A DNA stretch of 64,000 nucleotides from Pedosphaera sp. (GCA_002690655.1 NZFL01000025.1:19989-83988); one strand, 5' to 3'. Counted from the first letter of the stretch, positions 1 through 11,163 are shown. The notes: generated by a model not told the origin, from the sequence alone. Program-made: numbers and translations.

Positions 1-602
1 TGTAACTCTGCCAATACACTGCGAATGAAACGATGCACCTCCTGAGCTTGTGCCGAGGAAGCCGTCTTTCCTGTGCCAATGGCCCAAATGGGTTCGTAAG
101 CAATGACAGTTTCCAACATCTGCTCAGACGTTAAACCTGCAAGGCTTCCCTTGATTTGGCTTTCGATCACGTCTTTCGTGACGTCAGACTCTCGCTGTTC
201 CAAGGTTTCGCCGACGCAAATGATAGGCTTGATGGAGGCAGCGTGTGCAGTCAAAGCTTTCTTGGAGATCAATGAATCCGATTCCTCCTGGTATTGGCGG
301 CGTTCGGAGTGACCCAGGATGACGTAGCGAACAAGAAATTCCTTCAACATTTCCGCGGCGATTTCTCCAGTGTAGGCTCCACCAGTGTGCTCGCTCATGT
401 TTTGAGCGCCCAGACGAATGTTGGACTCGATGATTTTTTTGGAGACTTCACTTAATGCTGTGAAAGGAGGGCAAACGACGATGTCAATTTCTTTGACTTG
501 ATTGACCTCGCGAACGAGTTCCTGAACGAGATCCAGTCCCTCTGCGACTGTCTTGTTCATCTTCCAATTGCCTGCGATGAGGAGTTTGCGGTCTTTATCC
601 AT
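1..602 (-). CDS. tpiA: Triosephosphate isomerase, partial (C-terminus runs off the left edge)
   Basis: Minus-strand translation from CAT at 600-602: MDKDRKLLIAGNWKMNKTVAEGLDLVQEL...VILGHSERRQYQEESD...VIAYEPIWAIGTGKTASSAQAQEVH. Contains the GNWKMN, GHSERR and YEPIWAIGTG signatures. Lies directly downstream of pgk. Confidence 0.97.
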   Translation of the reverse strand, partial: MDKDRKLLIAGNWKMNKTVAEGLDLVQELVREVNQVKEIDIVVCPPFTALSEVSKKIIESNIRLGAQNMSEHTGGAYTGEIAAEMLKEFLVRYVILGHSERRQYQEESDSLISKKALTAHAASIKPIICVGETLEQRESDVTKDVIESQIKGSLAGLTSEQMLETVIAYEPIWAIGTGKTASSAQAQEVHRFIRSVLAEL

Positions 603-659
603 AACGATTTTTTGAGTAACTTGAGTAATGCAACTTATGGTTGCGGGAAAGATTAATTC

Positions 660-1916
660 TTAACGATCTGATAGTGCTGCTACGCCGGGAAGTTCTTTGC
701 CTTCCAGAAATTCCAGGCTGGCACCACCACCTGTGCTCATGAAGGTGACCTTGTCTCCCAGGCCTGATTGATTCAGGGCTTTGACACTGTCTCCGCCGCC
801 AATGATGCTCTTGGCGTTTCCCTGACTCGTCGCATTGGCCACCGCCTCTGCAACAGCAAAAGTGCCTTTTGAGAATCGAGGATCTTCAAATATACCCATA
901 GGACCATTCCACAAGATTGTCTTGGCCTGAGCAATTTTTTCCGAATAAGTCGTGGCAGTTTTTTCGCCGATATCGACACCCTCCTCGGTTTCCGGGATGT
1001 CAGGATCTGTGTTATGGCGAGGGTTCTGGAATTCCAGAATCGGTTTGCCTTTTTTGTTCAGTTTGTCAGTGACAACGGGGGTCACCACGGTGTTGTCAGT
1101 TGGCAGGAGTAGCTCCACCCCGCGCTCCGCAGCCTTTTGCATTGCTGCTTTGGCCACATTGACCTTGTCGGGTTCCACAAGTGATTTCCCAACCGAAAGC
1201 CCCTTGGCAAGCTTGAACGTGTAAGCCATGGCGCCACCGATGAGTAAGCTGTCAGCTTTTTCCAGCAAGCGATCAATGACTGCAATTTTATCGGAAACCT
1301 TGGCCCCTCCCAGAATGACCACGAATGGGCTTTCCGGGTTTTCCAGCTCATCCCCAAGGAACGTCAGTTCGCGCTCCATGAGAAGCCCTGCCACACAGGG
1401 GCCGCCCCTGCTGGATACAACTTGGGCAATACCCGACGTGGATGCATGTGCTCTGTGCGCGGCTCCAAAAGCGTCATTGACGTAGGCGTCTGCGTTAGCG
1501 GCAAGTTGCTCTGCAAATGCGTTATCGTTGGCTTCCTCTTCGCTGTAAAAGCGAACGTTTTCCAAAAGTAAAATATCTCCGGCCTTCAGCGCGCTGACTG
1601 TTTGCGAAACTTTTTGACCAATACAGTCATCCACAAATGCTACAGGGCGTCCGAGCAAATCACTCAGTTTTTGGGCTACCGGACGCAATGACATGCTGGG
1701 TTCTTTTTTGCCCTTGGGTCTTCCAAGATGCGCAGCCAGAATGATTTTAGCACCCTGCGAGACCAATTGATCCAGGGTAGGGATGGTCGCGCGAATACGC
1801 GTGTCATCGTTAATTGTCATCCCTTCATCGCTTTCAGCCATGGGGACATTATAATCAACTCGGACGAAAACTCGCTTGCCGCTCAAGTCGACATCTTTGA
1901 TGGTTAGCTTTGCCAT
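660..1916 (-). CDS. pgk: Phosphoglycerate kinase
   Basis: 418 aa; [42 protein letters not shown] and IGGGDS motifs. Confidence 0.98.
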   Translation of the reverse strand: MAKLTIKDVDLSGKRVFVRVDYNVPMAESDEGMTINDDTRIRATIPTLDQLVSQGAKIILAAHLGRPKGKKEPSMSLRPVAQKLSDLLGRPVAFVDDCIGQKVSQTVSALKAGDILLLENVRFYSEEEANDNAFAEQLAANADAYVNDAFGAAHRAHASTSGIAQVVSSRGGPCVAGLLMERELTFLGDELENPESPFVVILGGAKVSDKIAVIDRLLEKADSLLIGGAMAYTFKLAKGLSVGKSLVEPDKVNVAKAAMQKAAERGVELLLPTDNTVVTPVVTDKLNKKGKPILEFQNPRHNTDPDIPETEEGVDIGEKTATTYSEKIAQAKTILWNGPMGIFEDPRFSKGTFAVAEAVANATSQGNAKSIIGGGDSVKALNQSGLGDKVTFMSTGGGASLEFLEGKELPGVAALSDR

Positions 1917-1976
1917 AATCCAAAATTCAGACCGGCAAAGATAGCAAACGCCTACTAAGCGTCAAAGAGTTTCGGG

Positions 1977-2006
1977 AAAAAAATCACATGCCCACTATTG
2001 CGGGCA
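1977..2006 (-). terminator. Probable intrinsic terminator of the Sua5/YrdC-type gene
   Basis: Minus strand: TGCCC-gcaatagt-GGGCA hairpin, then TGTGATTTTTTT, immediately after the stop of the 2008-3030 gene. Confidence 0.5.
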
Positions 2007-2007
2007 C

Positions 2008-3030
2008 TTAATTACTGGAAGCACGCGTAATGCGGTCCCTGATCCCTTGCCAGGCTGAGGTGTCAGGGACTGATTCAATGAGTATCAGGTCCGGCTTCTC
2101 TTGGTCTGCAACAAACAATTCTGCATAGAGAGCTCTGGCATATGCTTCGGGGTCGTGAGGGATTACCGATACTCGTGAAAATGTTTCAGCGGATGGAATC
2201 TGCTCGTGGCATATGATGCAGGTCCTAGATTGAGTTGCACCAAATGCTTCCACTGCCTTTAAAAGATTGCTTGTGCTATCCCAATGGTGAATTTTCAAAC
2301 GGGCTCTTGGTGCATAATGCTTTTTATGAAGACCCGGACTCAATTGTGGTTGTTTTGAGTTTTTTCGTTTTGAGAGGGCGTCCAGGTTTCTGGTTGAAGG
2401 ATCAATGGCCTGTAGTGCTTCCAAGTGTATAACGCCGGGTCGAAGGACTGTGGGGGCCGCACCGCACAAACTCAGGACCGTTGATTCAATGCCGACATTC
2501 GAGAGGCCACCGTCAACGATCAACGGGATTCGTTTGTCTAGCTGGTTCAACACATGTTCAGCTGAGGTGGGAGACAGTTGATTGGCCAAATTGGCACTCG
2601 GTGCAGCAAGCGGGCGGCCCAGTCTGCGGATCACGGCTTGCATCAATGGGTGAGCAGGCCAGCGAATAGCCACTGAATCCAGTCCTGCCGTAATAGCATG
2701 TGTGATGCATTTCGCCTTGGGTAGCACTAGGGTAAGGGGACCTGGCCAGAAGGCATTGGCGAATTTTTCAGCAACATCGGACCATTCTCTAACGCAGGTT
2801 TGAAGCATCTTTCGACTGGCAATGTGAACAATCAACGGATTATTGGCAGGACGTTGTTTGACCTCGTAAATGCATCGCACAGCGCTTGTATTCAACGCGT
2901 CTGCGGCAAGCCCATAAACCGTTTCGCTTGGCAGAGCGACGATCTCGCCGCAGTCGAGCAGGGTTGCAGCCTTCTCGGTAGCTGCCTCGAACAAGACACT
3001 GCTATGAATGGGTAAAACTTCCGTCTTCAC
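2008..3030 (-). CDS. L-threonylcarbamoyladenylate synthase (Sua5/YciO/YrdC family, long Sua5 type)
   Basis: 340 aa; ALPSETVYGLAADA, KQRPANNPLIVHI, PSANLANQLSPTSAEHV and STVLSL...LRPGVI, plus a Sua5-type C-terminal domain (SPGLHKKHYAPRARL). Confidence 0.93.
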   Translation of the reverse strand: MKTEVLPIHSSVLFEAATEKAATLLDCGEIVALPSETVYGLAADALNTSAVRCIYEVKQRPANNPLIVHIASRKMLQTCVREWSDVAEKFANAFWPGPLTLVLPKAKCITHAITAGLDSVAIRWPAHPLMQAVIRRLGRPLAAPSANLANQLSPTSAEHVLNQLDKRIPLIVDGGLSNVGIESTVLSLCGAAPTVLRPGVIHLEALQAIDPSTRNLDALSKRKNSKQPQLSPGLHKKHYAPRARLKIHHWDSTSNLLKAVEAFGATQSRTCIICHEQIPSAETFSRVSVIPHDPEAYARALYAELFVADQEKPDLILIESVPDTSAWQGIRDRITRASSN

Positions 3031-3275
3031 GTGAGAGGTGATTTAAATTGCACCCCAGTTTCTACCATGATTTGAAAACATTAAAAGTGCCATACTCTAG
3101 GGGTCGGTCCTAACTATTAAAACTCAATGCAAATACCAGGCATAACCAGGGATTGCGCAAAACAAACGATGTGCCGGCCGGAAGATAACAATAGCAGGGG
3201 CTGCCCCTTAGCGCTCCGGGTGGTAATTCACGTTTAATTTCTAATAAATCGCGACCTTCCAGCGTTCATAATGTT

Positions 3276-6200
3276 ATGATTAAGGTCATGAATCGGTGCT
3301 TTGGAATTTTCCTTTTTTGTTTTTGCCTGCTTGTTGGGGGGCAGGAACACCCCGGAAGTCTGCCTGCATTTGCTGAAGGTGAGCGATTATTTGCTGAAGG
3401 TTCCTATCAGCTTGCTCTAAAGGCCTATAATTCACTTTCATCCAATGAGGGAGCCGCGGAAATTTCGTTTTGGATCGATTATCGTCGTCTGGATTGCGAG
3501 TGGCGATCTTTGGCAGGATCGGGGCGGATGGAGGCCAAGTTGTCGAAAAAGATAGGAAACGCACTTGAACGGCTATTAGAGGATTTTGAATCATTGGATG
3601 TGGAAGTTGATTTTCTTCAAATGCAGGCAACCATGCACGAGTCTGCAGGCGATTTCTGGTGGAGGACTCGACAAAGGGGGTATTGGTCCAAGGCATGGAA
3701 ACACTATGAAAAAGCATTGAACCTTTGGGCTTCTTCCTCTGACGTGAATCTTGCGCGGGAGCGCTATCTTGCCATCGTGTGGAAAGCGACCTACTCTTCA
3801 GGCGGGAGTTATCAGTTCTCGTCAGCGTTTCACGGAAATGCAATACCAGTCAAGGTCTTTGAGAATGCCGTAAAAATTGCGAGTGCTTCCGAAGATAAAT
3901 CCCATGCTAATTTTCTCTTGGCCGTTGCACTTCAAAATCGACTGAATCAGTCTCCTTACATCCATGAAAGAGTCACGCGTGCATTTGAAATAGCCATTTC
4001 AGGGCAAACGAAACATGACTGGATGGAGAATGCGCTGGCTCAATATGGCAATTGGCTGGCAAGCAGTGGAAAACCCGTCAAAGAGACAGATGGCGCTTGG
4101 GGGTTTCGTCCCGACTATCCCGCAGCTGTCAAGATCTGGCGTCGTTTTATCGGTCTCTATGATCGTGAGGAATCGCGCCATTATCGGCAAATTGAGTCAC
4201 GATTAAAAGATACCACCAGCCAAGAACTTGACGTGATCGTTGGTCATGCCTTCGTTCCAGGGTCCAAAATTCGTTTCAACACGAGATGGCGCAACATTCC
4301 CCGTTACGAGTTGAAATTATTCAAATTAAATCTGGGTTCAGACCTTCATATGGATGAAGGCGGGCATCGTCCCTCAGAGTGGATCAAAACTATAAAGACT
4401 CGAAAGCTTGAATCGGTTTACAGCAAAACATTCGATACTGGAGACAAAGGGAACCATGAACGTGGATCGCAAGAAATTGTATTGGACTCGACACCTCAAG
4501 ACGGAGCTTATCTCGCGGTTGGCTTGGTCGATGGGAAGGAACAAGGTCGTGAGTTTGTATTGATCAGTCGCCTCACTGTGATGGCGCGGGCATCGAGTAA
4601 TCGCATGCTTGTATGGGTCTGTGACTCTGTGGATGGACATCCCTTGCCCGGTGCAGAGGTAAGGCTCTGGCAGCGTGTAAGGTCCGGAAAGCAATGGCGC
4701 TGGAGTAATTTCAAGCGCAAAGCCAATGATGAAGGTTTGGTTGTGTTTGACGATATAGGAGATTTTTCATCCATGGAATGGTTGGCAACCGCTCGTCATG
4801 AAGAGCAGCAAAATCTCTCGTTTTTTTCGAACCCTCGAAGTAATGCCTACATACAACCATGGAAAATTTATGCAATTTCAGATCGACCTGCTTATCGGCC
4901 TGAAGATGAGATTCGCTGGAAAGTGATCATCAGAAAGCAATCGTCACAAGGGTATGCCACTCCCGCCTCAAAAAAAGTTGAAATCAAGATACGCGACCCG
5001 AAAGGCAGTGTGGTGATGGAGGATGATGTCGCCTTGAATTCCTTTGGCACTGCGGCAGGTCTCTGGCAACCCGCTTTAGATTCTCCTCTGGGGATCTATG
5101 ACATCGAATGCACGGATGCGGATGATAAGCTCATTGGGAAGGCTCAATTGTTCCGCTTGGAAGAATACAAACGTCCGGAAATGAAACTTTCGGTCGATCT
5201 ACCCAAAAAAGAAGGGGATCGAATTCAGCCTCCCAGACCCGGAGATAAGATTGTGCTGAAAGCTCATGCCGAATATTACTTTGGTGGTTTTGTTGCTGGA
5301 GCTGATGCTGAAGTCAGGGTCTATCGAAAGCCTTTTGATTTTGAGTTCCCTCGCCCCAAACCTTATTCCTGGTTATCTGATTCGAAACCACCACGTTTTT
5401 CATCCCGCCAATTTTCACCAGAAATATTGGCACATGAATTCAAGCTTAAGACCGATGCTGCCGGTAACGTGTCCATTGAGTTCGATGCAGAGCCGGATTT
5501 ATCGACCGACATGAGCTATCGAGTCGAGGTGCGGGTCACGGATGCCTCGAGGCGAGAAATCATTGGGGAGCGTGTGGTGAGGGTCTCCAGGCAAGGGCAC
5601 TTCGCATTGATTGAGGCAGATCATCGGCTCGTTCGGTCCGGCGAAAAATTAAGTTTTGATGTGCGCGTGATGGATGTCAACGAGCAACCAGTGAAGTTGC
5701 AAGGGAAGGTCAAGGTGTTGCAAAAGACATGGAATGAAGTGTGGTGGACGCCTGAGGGTGCAGAAATTCAGGGGGCCCCTTTACTTGAAATCATGGAGCG
5801 ACATGCGGTTTTTCCCCCTCCCCCTGAGCGATCTGATCAACGGCCTTGGCGATTTAAGAAACGAGGATACCAAGAGAAGGTGATTCACGAGCAAACTTTG
5901 CGAACGGATGTTGAAGGTCATGCTCAAATGACATTTACCCCGGGCACTCAAGGATACTATACGGTGGTCTGGATCAGTCGTGATGATCGAAAGGGAGAGC
6001 TGAAGGGACCTGGAAATGAGGTGCGTTCTGAAAAAGAATTCTGGGTGAGTAATCCGGATGCCAAAGGGTTGGGGTATCATTCCAGTGGCGTGGAAATTAT
6101 TGTCGATAAAGACACTTTTCAATCAGGTCAAACGACTCCCGTCATGATCAGTGTGCCAGCCAGTGGTCGCTGGGTGCTCCTGACCATTGGTTCGAATCAT

Positions 6201-9200
6201 ATGATTGAGCACCGGGTGGTTCATGTTGAAGGTACGGTGCGCATGGTCCCGATTGACATCAGTCCTGCTCACATTCCCAATTTTTATATTCAGGCGATGA
6301 TGGTGAGTGATCATGAAATACACATGGACACGGAACGTATTATGGTGCCTCCGGTGCAGGAATTTTTGAATGTCGAGATGGTCGCTGATAAGCCGCAGTA
6401 TGCCCCCGGAGAGAGAGTCGGTTTAAAAGTCAAGGTAACCAATCACTCAGGTGAACCCGTCGAAGGGGAGGTTGCGGTTGCGGTTTATGACGAATCCATC
6501 ACCTACATTCAGCAAGACCTGGCCGGCGATCCTCGTGAAGTGTTTTACGGAGATACCAGACCGTTGATAGCTCATCAGGGTGGACACTGGCGGTCTTTTC
6601 TGAAGTTGGTCGAGCTTGAGGATGGAGCGATCGTTACAGAATCCCAGTATCGATCTTGGCTCGAGTTGGGTATCGATCCTCAGCGATACAAGGAGGAAGT
6701 TTCATTTTTCCAGCAGCGACTTCAAATTTTTGACAGGCGAGCAAGCGGAGTTGAACCTCTCAAAAGACGGTCTTTTGGGCTTCTTGGCGAGAGTGAAGGG
6801 CTGGTGGCCGAGACGGCTCCAAGCTCAATGAGGATGCACAAAACGACGGCCTACGGAGTCGATTCACTGGGTGCTCAAGCCGACATGGCAGTAGATGCTG
6901 AGTTCGCTGGCAGCGCAGAAGCAGCAGTGGTCGTGCGCCATGATTTCGATGCAACAGCCTTTTGGAAATCATCTCTTCTTACCGACATGAATGGTCAAGG
7001 GGTGGCCAGTTTCGAATTGCCGGATTCCTTGACGAGCTGGAAAATTGTCGCCCGTGCCATTAACAACAATACCAAGGTGGGCAGCGGCTCAGCGGGTTTT
7101 GAGACACGGCGTCCATTATTGATTCGTCTGCAGACACCAAGATTTCTGATGATGGGCGATAAGGTGGTTCTTTCAGCAATCGTTAACAATCAAACAGACG
7201 CACCTGTTCGAGCACAGGTATCGATCGCTTCCGATCAGCTCCGCTGGCATGCGTCCAGCGATCTCAAGCAAACGGTTAATATTCCAGCGTATGGTGAACA
7301 TCGCATTGATTGGGCCAATGTCATGGCCCTCAGTCCAGGGGAGATCAAGCTCAAGGCTGTTGTCCTGACTCCAGATGATTCCGACGCGGTTGAGGTCAAA
7401 CTGAATGCATTTGAACGTGGATTGGAGCAATTCCTTGCCTGGTCTGGTAAGTCATATCAAAAGGAAATCACCATCCCCCTTGAAATTTCCGAACAGCGTA
7501 AAGCTGGAACAACACAATTAACGGTTCAGGTTACTCCAAGTCTGGCTGTAACCATGTTGGATGCGCTGCCCTACTTGATCGACTATCCTTACGGGTGCAC
7601 CGAACAAACCATGAGTCGCTTCCTGCCTGCTGCGATTGTAAAGCGAACACTGCAAGAACTTGGGCTTTCGATAGAGGCTCTGCAACCAGGTAAGTTCGGC
7701 GCAGTCGACCCGTCCCTTGTCGAATCTACTCATCGGACCGGATTTGAAGCATTAAGCGAAACTGAAAATGTCACTCAGAAAGGTATCAGGCGCTTGAGCG
7801 ATATGCAGCATGCAGATGGTGGATGGGGGTGGTGGCAAGATGGTTCATCGGATCCATTCATGTCGGCGTATGTTGTCTGGGGATTAAGTCTCTCCCGGGA
7901 GGCGGGCGTGGCATTTGATGGAGCGATCTCGAAAAGAGGGAGCGCTTACCTGGCGTCCACCTTGGTCGATTACGAAAATCAATTGGACCTGCAATCATGG
8001 ATGTTACATGCCCTGCATGTTTCGGGCGTCGAAGCATTGAATGAAAAACAAACCAAAGCAGTCCATGTTGCCTGGGAAAACTTGTGGTTGCGCCGTGATG
8101 CATTGAATGCGTACAGTCGATCCTTACTTGCTTTGAGCGCGCATCATGCGGGTAAAGCTGATGCCGCTATGACACTGGTTCGTAATCTTGAAAATGGAGT
8201 CATTCGAACTGCAGCTTCCACACCATCGCGGTTACAGCCTGGAACCTTGTCCGGTAGCGCACCTGCGACGGCTCATTGGGGGGAAGATGGGATTTATTAC
8301 CGCTGGTCTGAAGGAGGCGTCGAAGCAACCTCGACAGCCCTCAGGGCCTTCTTGGCCATCGACCCTGATCATGCCCTGATCGAACCAGTGGTTCGGTGGC
8401 TGATCAACAATCGCCGCGGGGCTCATTGGTCCAATACGCGGGATACGTCGATGGCCATCCTGGCGTTTACCGATTATCTGAAAGTGAGTGGTGAACTGGA
8501 TGCAGTATTGCAATATGAGATTCATGCAGGTCAAAAACTTGTCGCCACTGAGCGGGTGACGAAGCAGAACCTTCTGAAGGCGCCCAGTCGATTTATCATT
8601 CCTCATGCATTGATTGAAGATACCACTGACATTCGAATTACCAGGACAGGCGGGAAGTCTCCGTTTTATTACAGTGTCGAGGCCGAATGGTATAGTCTTG
8701 AAGAACCCATTCCTGCTGCAGGCAATGAACTTTTTGTTCGCAGAGATTACTTCCTCTTGAAAGAAGTTTCGACACTGCTCAAAGGAACTGTGCTACAGCG
8801 CACGCCCATCCATGAAGGTGCTGCGCTGCAAAGTGGTGATCGAGTGGAAGTCGTGCTGACGTTCGATTCCAGAAATCAATACGAATATTTATTGTTTGAA
8901 GATTTAAAGCCAGCAGGATGGGAATCTGTTGAAGTTCGCAGCGGGGGGCGTGCGTATGCCCGGCAATTGTCGCAAAAAAGTATTGAACTTCTGGAGGCTG
9001 AGGGAATCCCTTCAGTGAATCCTGCTGGGGCGTGGCGTTTTACCGGGAAGACTCGTTTTGTTCATCGGGAATGGAGAGATCGCAGGGTTGCCTTGTTCCT
9101 GGATGAACTCCCCGAGGGTGTTTGGGAAATCCGTTATATCATGAGGGCGGAAGTTCCCGGGGAATTCAGTGCGATGCCTGCGGTGGGACATGCCATGTAC

Positions 9201-9269
9201 ATTCCTGAAATCCGTGGGAATACTCGTGAAAACAAAGTGGAGGTCCTGGATCGTCCCGAGTTTCAATGA
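3276..9269 (+). CDS. Bacterial alpha-2-macroglobulin family protein (MG2/A2M, thioester type)
   Basis: 1997 aa; N-terminal signal-like segment (CFGIFLFCFCLLVGG), RPAYRPEDEIRWKVIIR (MG2-like), ATAFWKSSLLTDMNGQGVASFELPDSLTSWKIVARA (A2M core), thioester motif YPYGCTEQTMSRFLPA at ~7590-7632, and HADGGWGWW alpha-alpha barrel repeat. Confidence 0.92.
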   Translation: MIKVMNRCFGIFLFCFCLLVGGQEHPGSLPAFAEGERLFAEGSYQLALKAYNSLSSNEGAAEISFWIDYRRLDCEWRSLAGSGRMEAKLSKKIGNALERLLEDFESLDVEVDFLQMQATMHESAGDFWWRTRQRGYWSKAWKHYEKALNLWASSSDVNLARERYLAIVWKATYSSGGSYQFSSAFHGNAIPVKVFENAVKIASASEDKSHANFLLAVALQNRLNQSPYIHERVTRAFEIAISGQTKHDWMENALAQYGNWLASSGKPVKETDGAWGFRPDYPAAVKIWRRFIGLYDREESRHYRQIESRLKDTTSQELDVIVGHAFVPGSKIRFNTRWRNIPRYELKLFKLNLGSDLHMDEGGHRPSEWIKTIKTRKLESVYSKTFDTGDKGNHERGSQEIVLDSTPQDGAYLAVGLVDGKEQGREFVLISRLTVMARASSNRMLVWVCDSVDGHPLPGAEVRLWQRVRSGKQWRWSNFKRKANDEGLVVFDDIGDFSSMEWLATARHEEQQNLSFFSNPRSNAYIQPWKIYAISDRPAYRPEDEIRWKVIIRKQSSQGYATPASKKVEIKIRDPKGSVVMEDDVALNSFGTAAGLWQPALDSPLGIYDIECTDADDKLIGKAQLFRLEEYKRPEMKLSVDLPKKEGDRIQPPRPGDKIVLKAHAEYYFGGFVAGADAEVRVYRKPFDFEFPRPKPYSWLSDSKPPRFSSRQFSPEILAHEFKLKTDAAGNVSIEFDAEPDLSTDMSYRVEVRVTDASRREIIGERVVRVSRQGHFALIEADHRLVRSGEKLSFDVRVMDVNEQPVKLQGKVKVLQKTWNEVWWTPEGAEIQGAPLLEIMERHAVFPPPPERSDQRPWRFKKRGYQEKVIHEQTLRTDVEGHAQMTFTPGTQGYYTVVWISRDDRKGELKGPGNEVRSEKEFWVSNPDAKGLGYHSSGVEIIVDKDTFQSGQTTPVMISVPASGRWVLLTIGSNHMIEHRVVHVEGTVRMVPIDISPAHIPNFYIQAMMVSDHEIHMDTERIMVPPVQEFLNVEMVADKPQYAPGERVGLKVKVTNHSGEPVEGEVAVAVYDESITYIQQDLAGDPREVFYGDTRPLIAHQGGHWRSFLKLVELEDGAIVTESQYRSWLELGIDPQRYKEEVSFFQQRLQIFDRRASGVEPLKRRSFGLLGESEGLVAETAPSSMRMHKTTAYGVDSLGAQADMAVDAEFAGSAEAAVVVRHDFDATAFWKSSLLTDMNGQGVASFELPDSLTSWKIVARAINNNTKVGSGSAGFETRRPLLIRLQTPRFLMMGDKVVLSAIVNNQTDAPVRAQVSIASDQLRWHASSDLKQTVNIPAYGEHRIDWANVMALSPGEIKLKAVVLTPDDSDAVEVKLNAFERGLEQFLAWSGKSYQKEITIPLEISEQRKAGTTQLTVQVTPSLAVTMLDALPYLIDYPYGCTEQTMSRFLPAAIVKRTLQELGLSIEALQPGKFGAVDPSLVESTHRTGFEALSETENVTQKGIRRLSDMQHADGGWGWWQDGSSDPFMSAYVVWGLSLSREAGVAFDGAISKRGSAYLASTLVDYENQLDLQSWMLHALHVSGVEALNEKQTKAVHVAWENLWLRRDALNAYSRSLLALSAHHAGKADAAMTLVRNLENGVIRTAASTPSRLQPGTLSGSAPATAHWGEDGIYYRWSEGGVEATSTALRAFLAIDPDHALIEPVVRWLINNRRGAHWSNTRDTSMAILAFTDYLKVSGELDAVLQYEIHAGQKLVATERVTKQNLLKAPSRFIIPHALIEDTTDIRITRTGGKSPFYYSVEAEWYSLEEPIPAAGNELFVRRDYFLLKEVSTLLKGTVLQRTPIHEGAALQSGDRVEVVLTFDSRNQYEYLLFEDLKPAGWESVEVRSGGRAYARQLSQKSIELLEAEGIPSVNPAGAWRFTGKTRFVHREWRDRRVALFLDELPEGVWEIRYIMRAEVPGEFSAMPAVGHAMYIPEIRGNTRENKVEVLDRPEFQ

Positions 9270-9433
9270 AAAATGATCCCAGGTCTTACCGGTGGTCTGT
9301 TGCAGGATGTCTCAATCTTCACTCCACCAAATGACCCCGATGCAGAATAGTAAGATGTGGCAGAATAATAGGAAACGCGGCGGATCAATAAAACCCTGGT
9401 GTCATGTGGACCATATGTTTTATTCCCTCGTAA

Positions 9434-10330
9434 TCATTTGTTCCACCCTGCGCGAATTTGTTCAGGAGTTTTCTCTGACTCCCTGAGCGCTCGAAGGCTG
9501 AGGGATTGGTGTCGTTTGGCGAGTCGTTGCCCTTTTTCATCCAGCACCAAAGGGCAGTGGTAAAAGGAAGGCGGCTCCCATTCTAGTGCCTCATACAACA
9601 ATAGCTGGCGTGCTGTGGAAATAATGAGATCCTCGCCTCTCACGACCTCGCTGATGTTCATTAAATGATCGTCAACCGTCACTGCGAGTTGGTAGGAGGG
9701 GATACTATCTGCCCGCCATACTACGAAATCACCGAAATGTTCTTCTGCCTTGAATTCGCACATGCCAAGCCGGCCGTCTTGGAAACAAATGCTTATTCCC
9801 TTCGGTACTTTGAACCTCCAGCAGTATTGATTGCGAGAAGAGGATTTTTTTTTCTGATCATGGTTGCTGCGACATGTCCCCGGGTAAATGAGTTCATCTT
9901 CAGCCGCATGAGGGGCTCTTGCTGCTTGTTCAATATCTTTGCGTGAACAGTGACATCGATAAACGTGACCCTTTTCGATCAGTGTCTCAAGAGTGGATCG
10001 GTAAATGCCCGTTCTTTTACTCTGATAATAAGGGGCATGCTGCCCAACCTTGTCCGGTCCTTCATGCCAATCGAAACCGAACCAGATCAGGTCTTCAATG
10101 CATCCCTCCACAAACTCAGGTTTACATCTGGGCAGATCAAGGTCTTCAATGCGCAGGATCAAACGACCTTCGGCAGCTATGACTCTTTCGCGGGCCGTCC
10201 AAAATGTTTTTGCATGCCCCTCATGCAGGCGGCCTGTGGGGGTGGGGGCAATCCTTCCGCGATATGAATTCGAGGCTGCGTTTTTCACCGGGGATTTCAG
10301 AAAGGTGCTGTTGGATTTTCCTGCAACCAT
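9434..10330 (-). CDS. gluQ: Glutamyl-Q tRNA(Asp) synthetase / GluRS-like protein
   Basis: 298 aa; RIAPTPTGRLHEGHAKTFW, LRIEDLDLPRC, YRCHCSRKDIEQ, YPGTCR, DDHLMNISEVVRGEDLIISTARQLLL and RLAKRHQSLSLRALRE. Short GluRS lacking an anticodon-binding domain. Confidence 0.92.
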   Translation of the reverse strand: MVAGKSNSTFLKSPVKNAASNSYRGRIAPTPTGRLHEGHAKTFWTARERVIAAEGRLILRIEDLDLPRCKPEFVEGCIEDLIWFGFDWHEGPDKVGQHAPYYQSKRTGIYRSTLETLIEKGHVYRCHCSRKDIEQAARAPHAAEDELIYPGTCRSNHDQKKKSSSRNQYCWRFKVPKGISICFQDGRLGMCEFKAEEHFGDFVVWRADSIPSYQLAVTVDDHLMNISEVVRGEDLIISTARQLLLYEALEWEPPSFYHCPLVLDEKGQRLAKRHQSLSLRALRESEKTPEQIRAGWNK

Positions 10331-11163
10331 TGGCTGAAGCGAGGGAGAGGAAATCTTAAATTAGTTTGAAGTTTCTCGCAGCAAAGAGAAGTATCTGCTG
10401 CTCTTGGAGGTCCTTTGTAATCGTTCAGGGAACCGGCAAGGATCTGATCTCTGCCTTCCTTCCAGTGATCGGCCAGTAATCGGCCAATCTTGAATCTGGA
10501 CAAACGTTCCGCCCCAGCAAGGTGTAGGATGCCTGTCAGGTTCTGGTTCAGGATTTCCCACAGAGTGCGAGCGGTTTCTTTGGCAGAGATGGGACTTCGG
10601 TATTCATCGGTGAACAAGGTCATCGTCTTTCCGGCTCTGATGGTTTGTTGCAGATGTTCATTGAATCCCCGGTTGCGGGTGGGGGACTTTCCTCCATTGA
10701 GCGAAGTGCGTATGATGGTGTGTCGACTGTTTTTCATCACATGCATTTCCGCCTCAGCCTTGGTCTCTCCGTATTTACTTAACGGATTCGGTGAATCGGA
10801 TTCAACATAGGCTCCTTTTTTACCATCAAACACTAAGTCCGATGAAATAAAGATAAAGGGAATCGATTCAGCAAAAGATGAAAGAATTTGAGTGGTTTCG
10901 ACATTGGTCCTTTGCGCCAATTGTGGATGTTCCTGACAAAAGGGATTACTGCTGATAGCGGCGCAATGAATGATCGCGTCTGGGTTTTCCCTGCGAAATC
11001 GGTTCTCAACCACTGACAGATCCAGTAAATCCAGATCCTGACGGGTTAATCCAATCGGGCTGCAACCAGTGGGGGCCGTTTGCACGACGTAGTTTCCGAT
11101 GAGCCCTCCGGCACCGGTGACCCATACACGCTTAGAGGCTTTCACAAGATGGATAGGGGGCAA
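10297..11163 (-). CDS. NAD-dependent epimerase / dTDP-4-dehydrorhamnose reductase-like (RmlD family) protein
   Basis: 288 aa; VWVTGAGGLIGNYVV Rossmann motif, IIHCAAIS, SSDLVFDGKKGAYVESDSPNPLSKYGETKAEAE (YxxxK). Overlaps the gluQ start by 34 bp. Confidence 0.88.
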   Translation of the reverse strand: MPPIHLVKASKRVWVTGAGGLIGNYVVQTAPTGCSPIGLTRQDLDLLDLSVVENRFRRENPDAIIHCAAISSNPFCQEHPQLAQRTNVETTQILSSFAESIPFIFISSDLVFDGKKGAYVESDSPNPLSKYGETKAEAEMHVMKNSRHTIIRTSLNGGKSPTRNRGFNEHLQQTIRAGKTMTLFTDEYRSPISAKETARTLWEILNQNLTGILHLAGAERLSRFKIGRLLADHWKEGRDQILAGSLNDYKGPPRAADTSLCCEKLQTNLRFPLPRFSQWLQENPTAPF

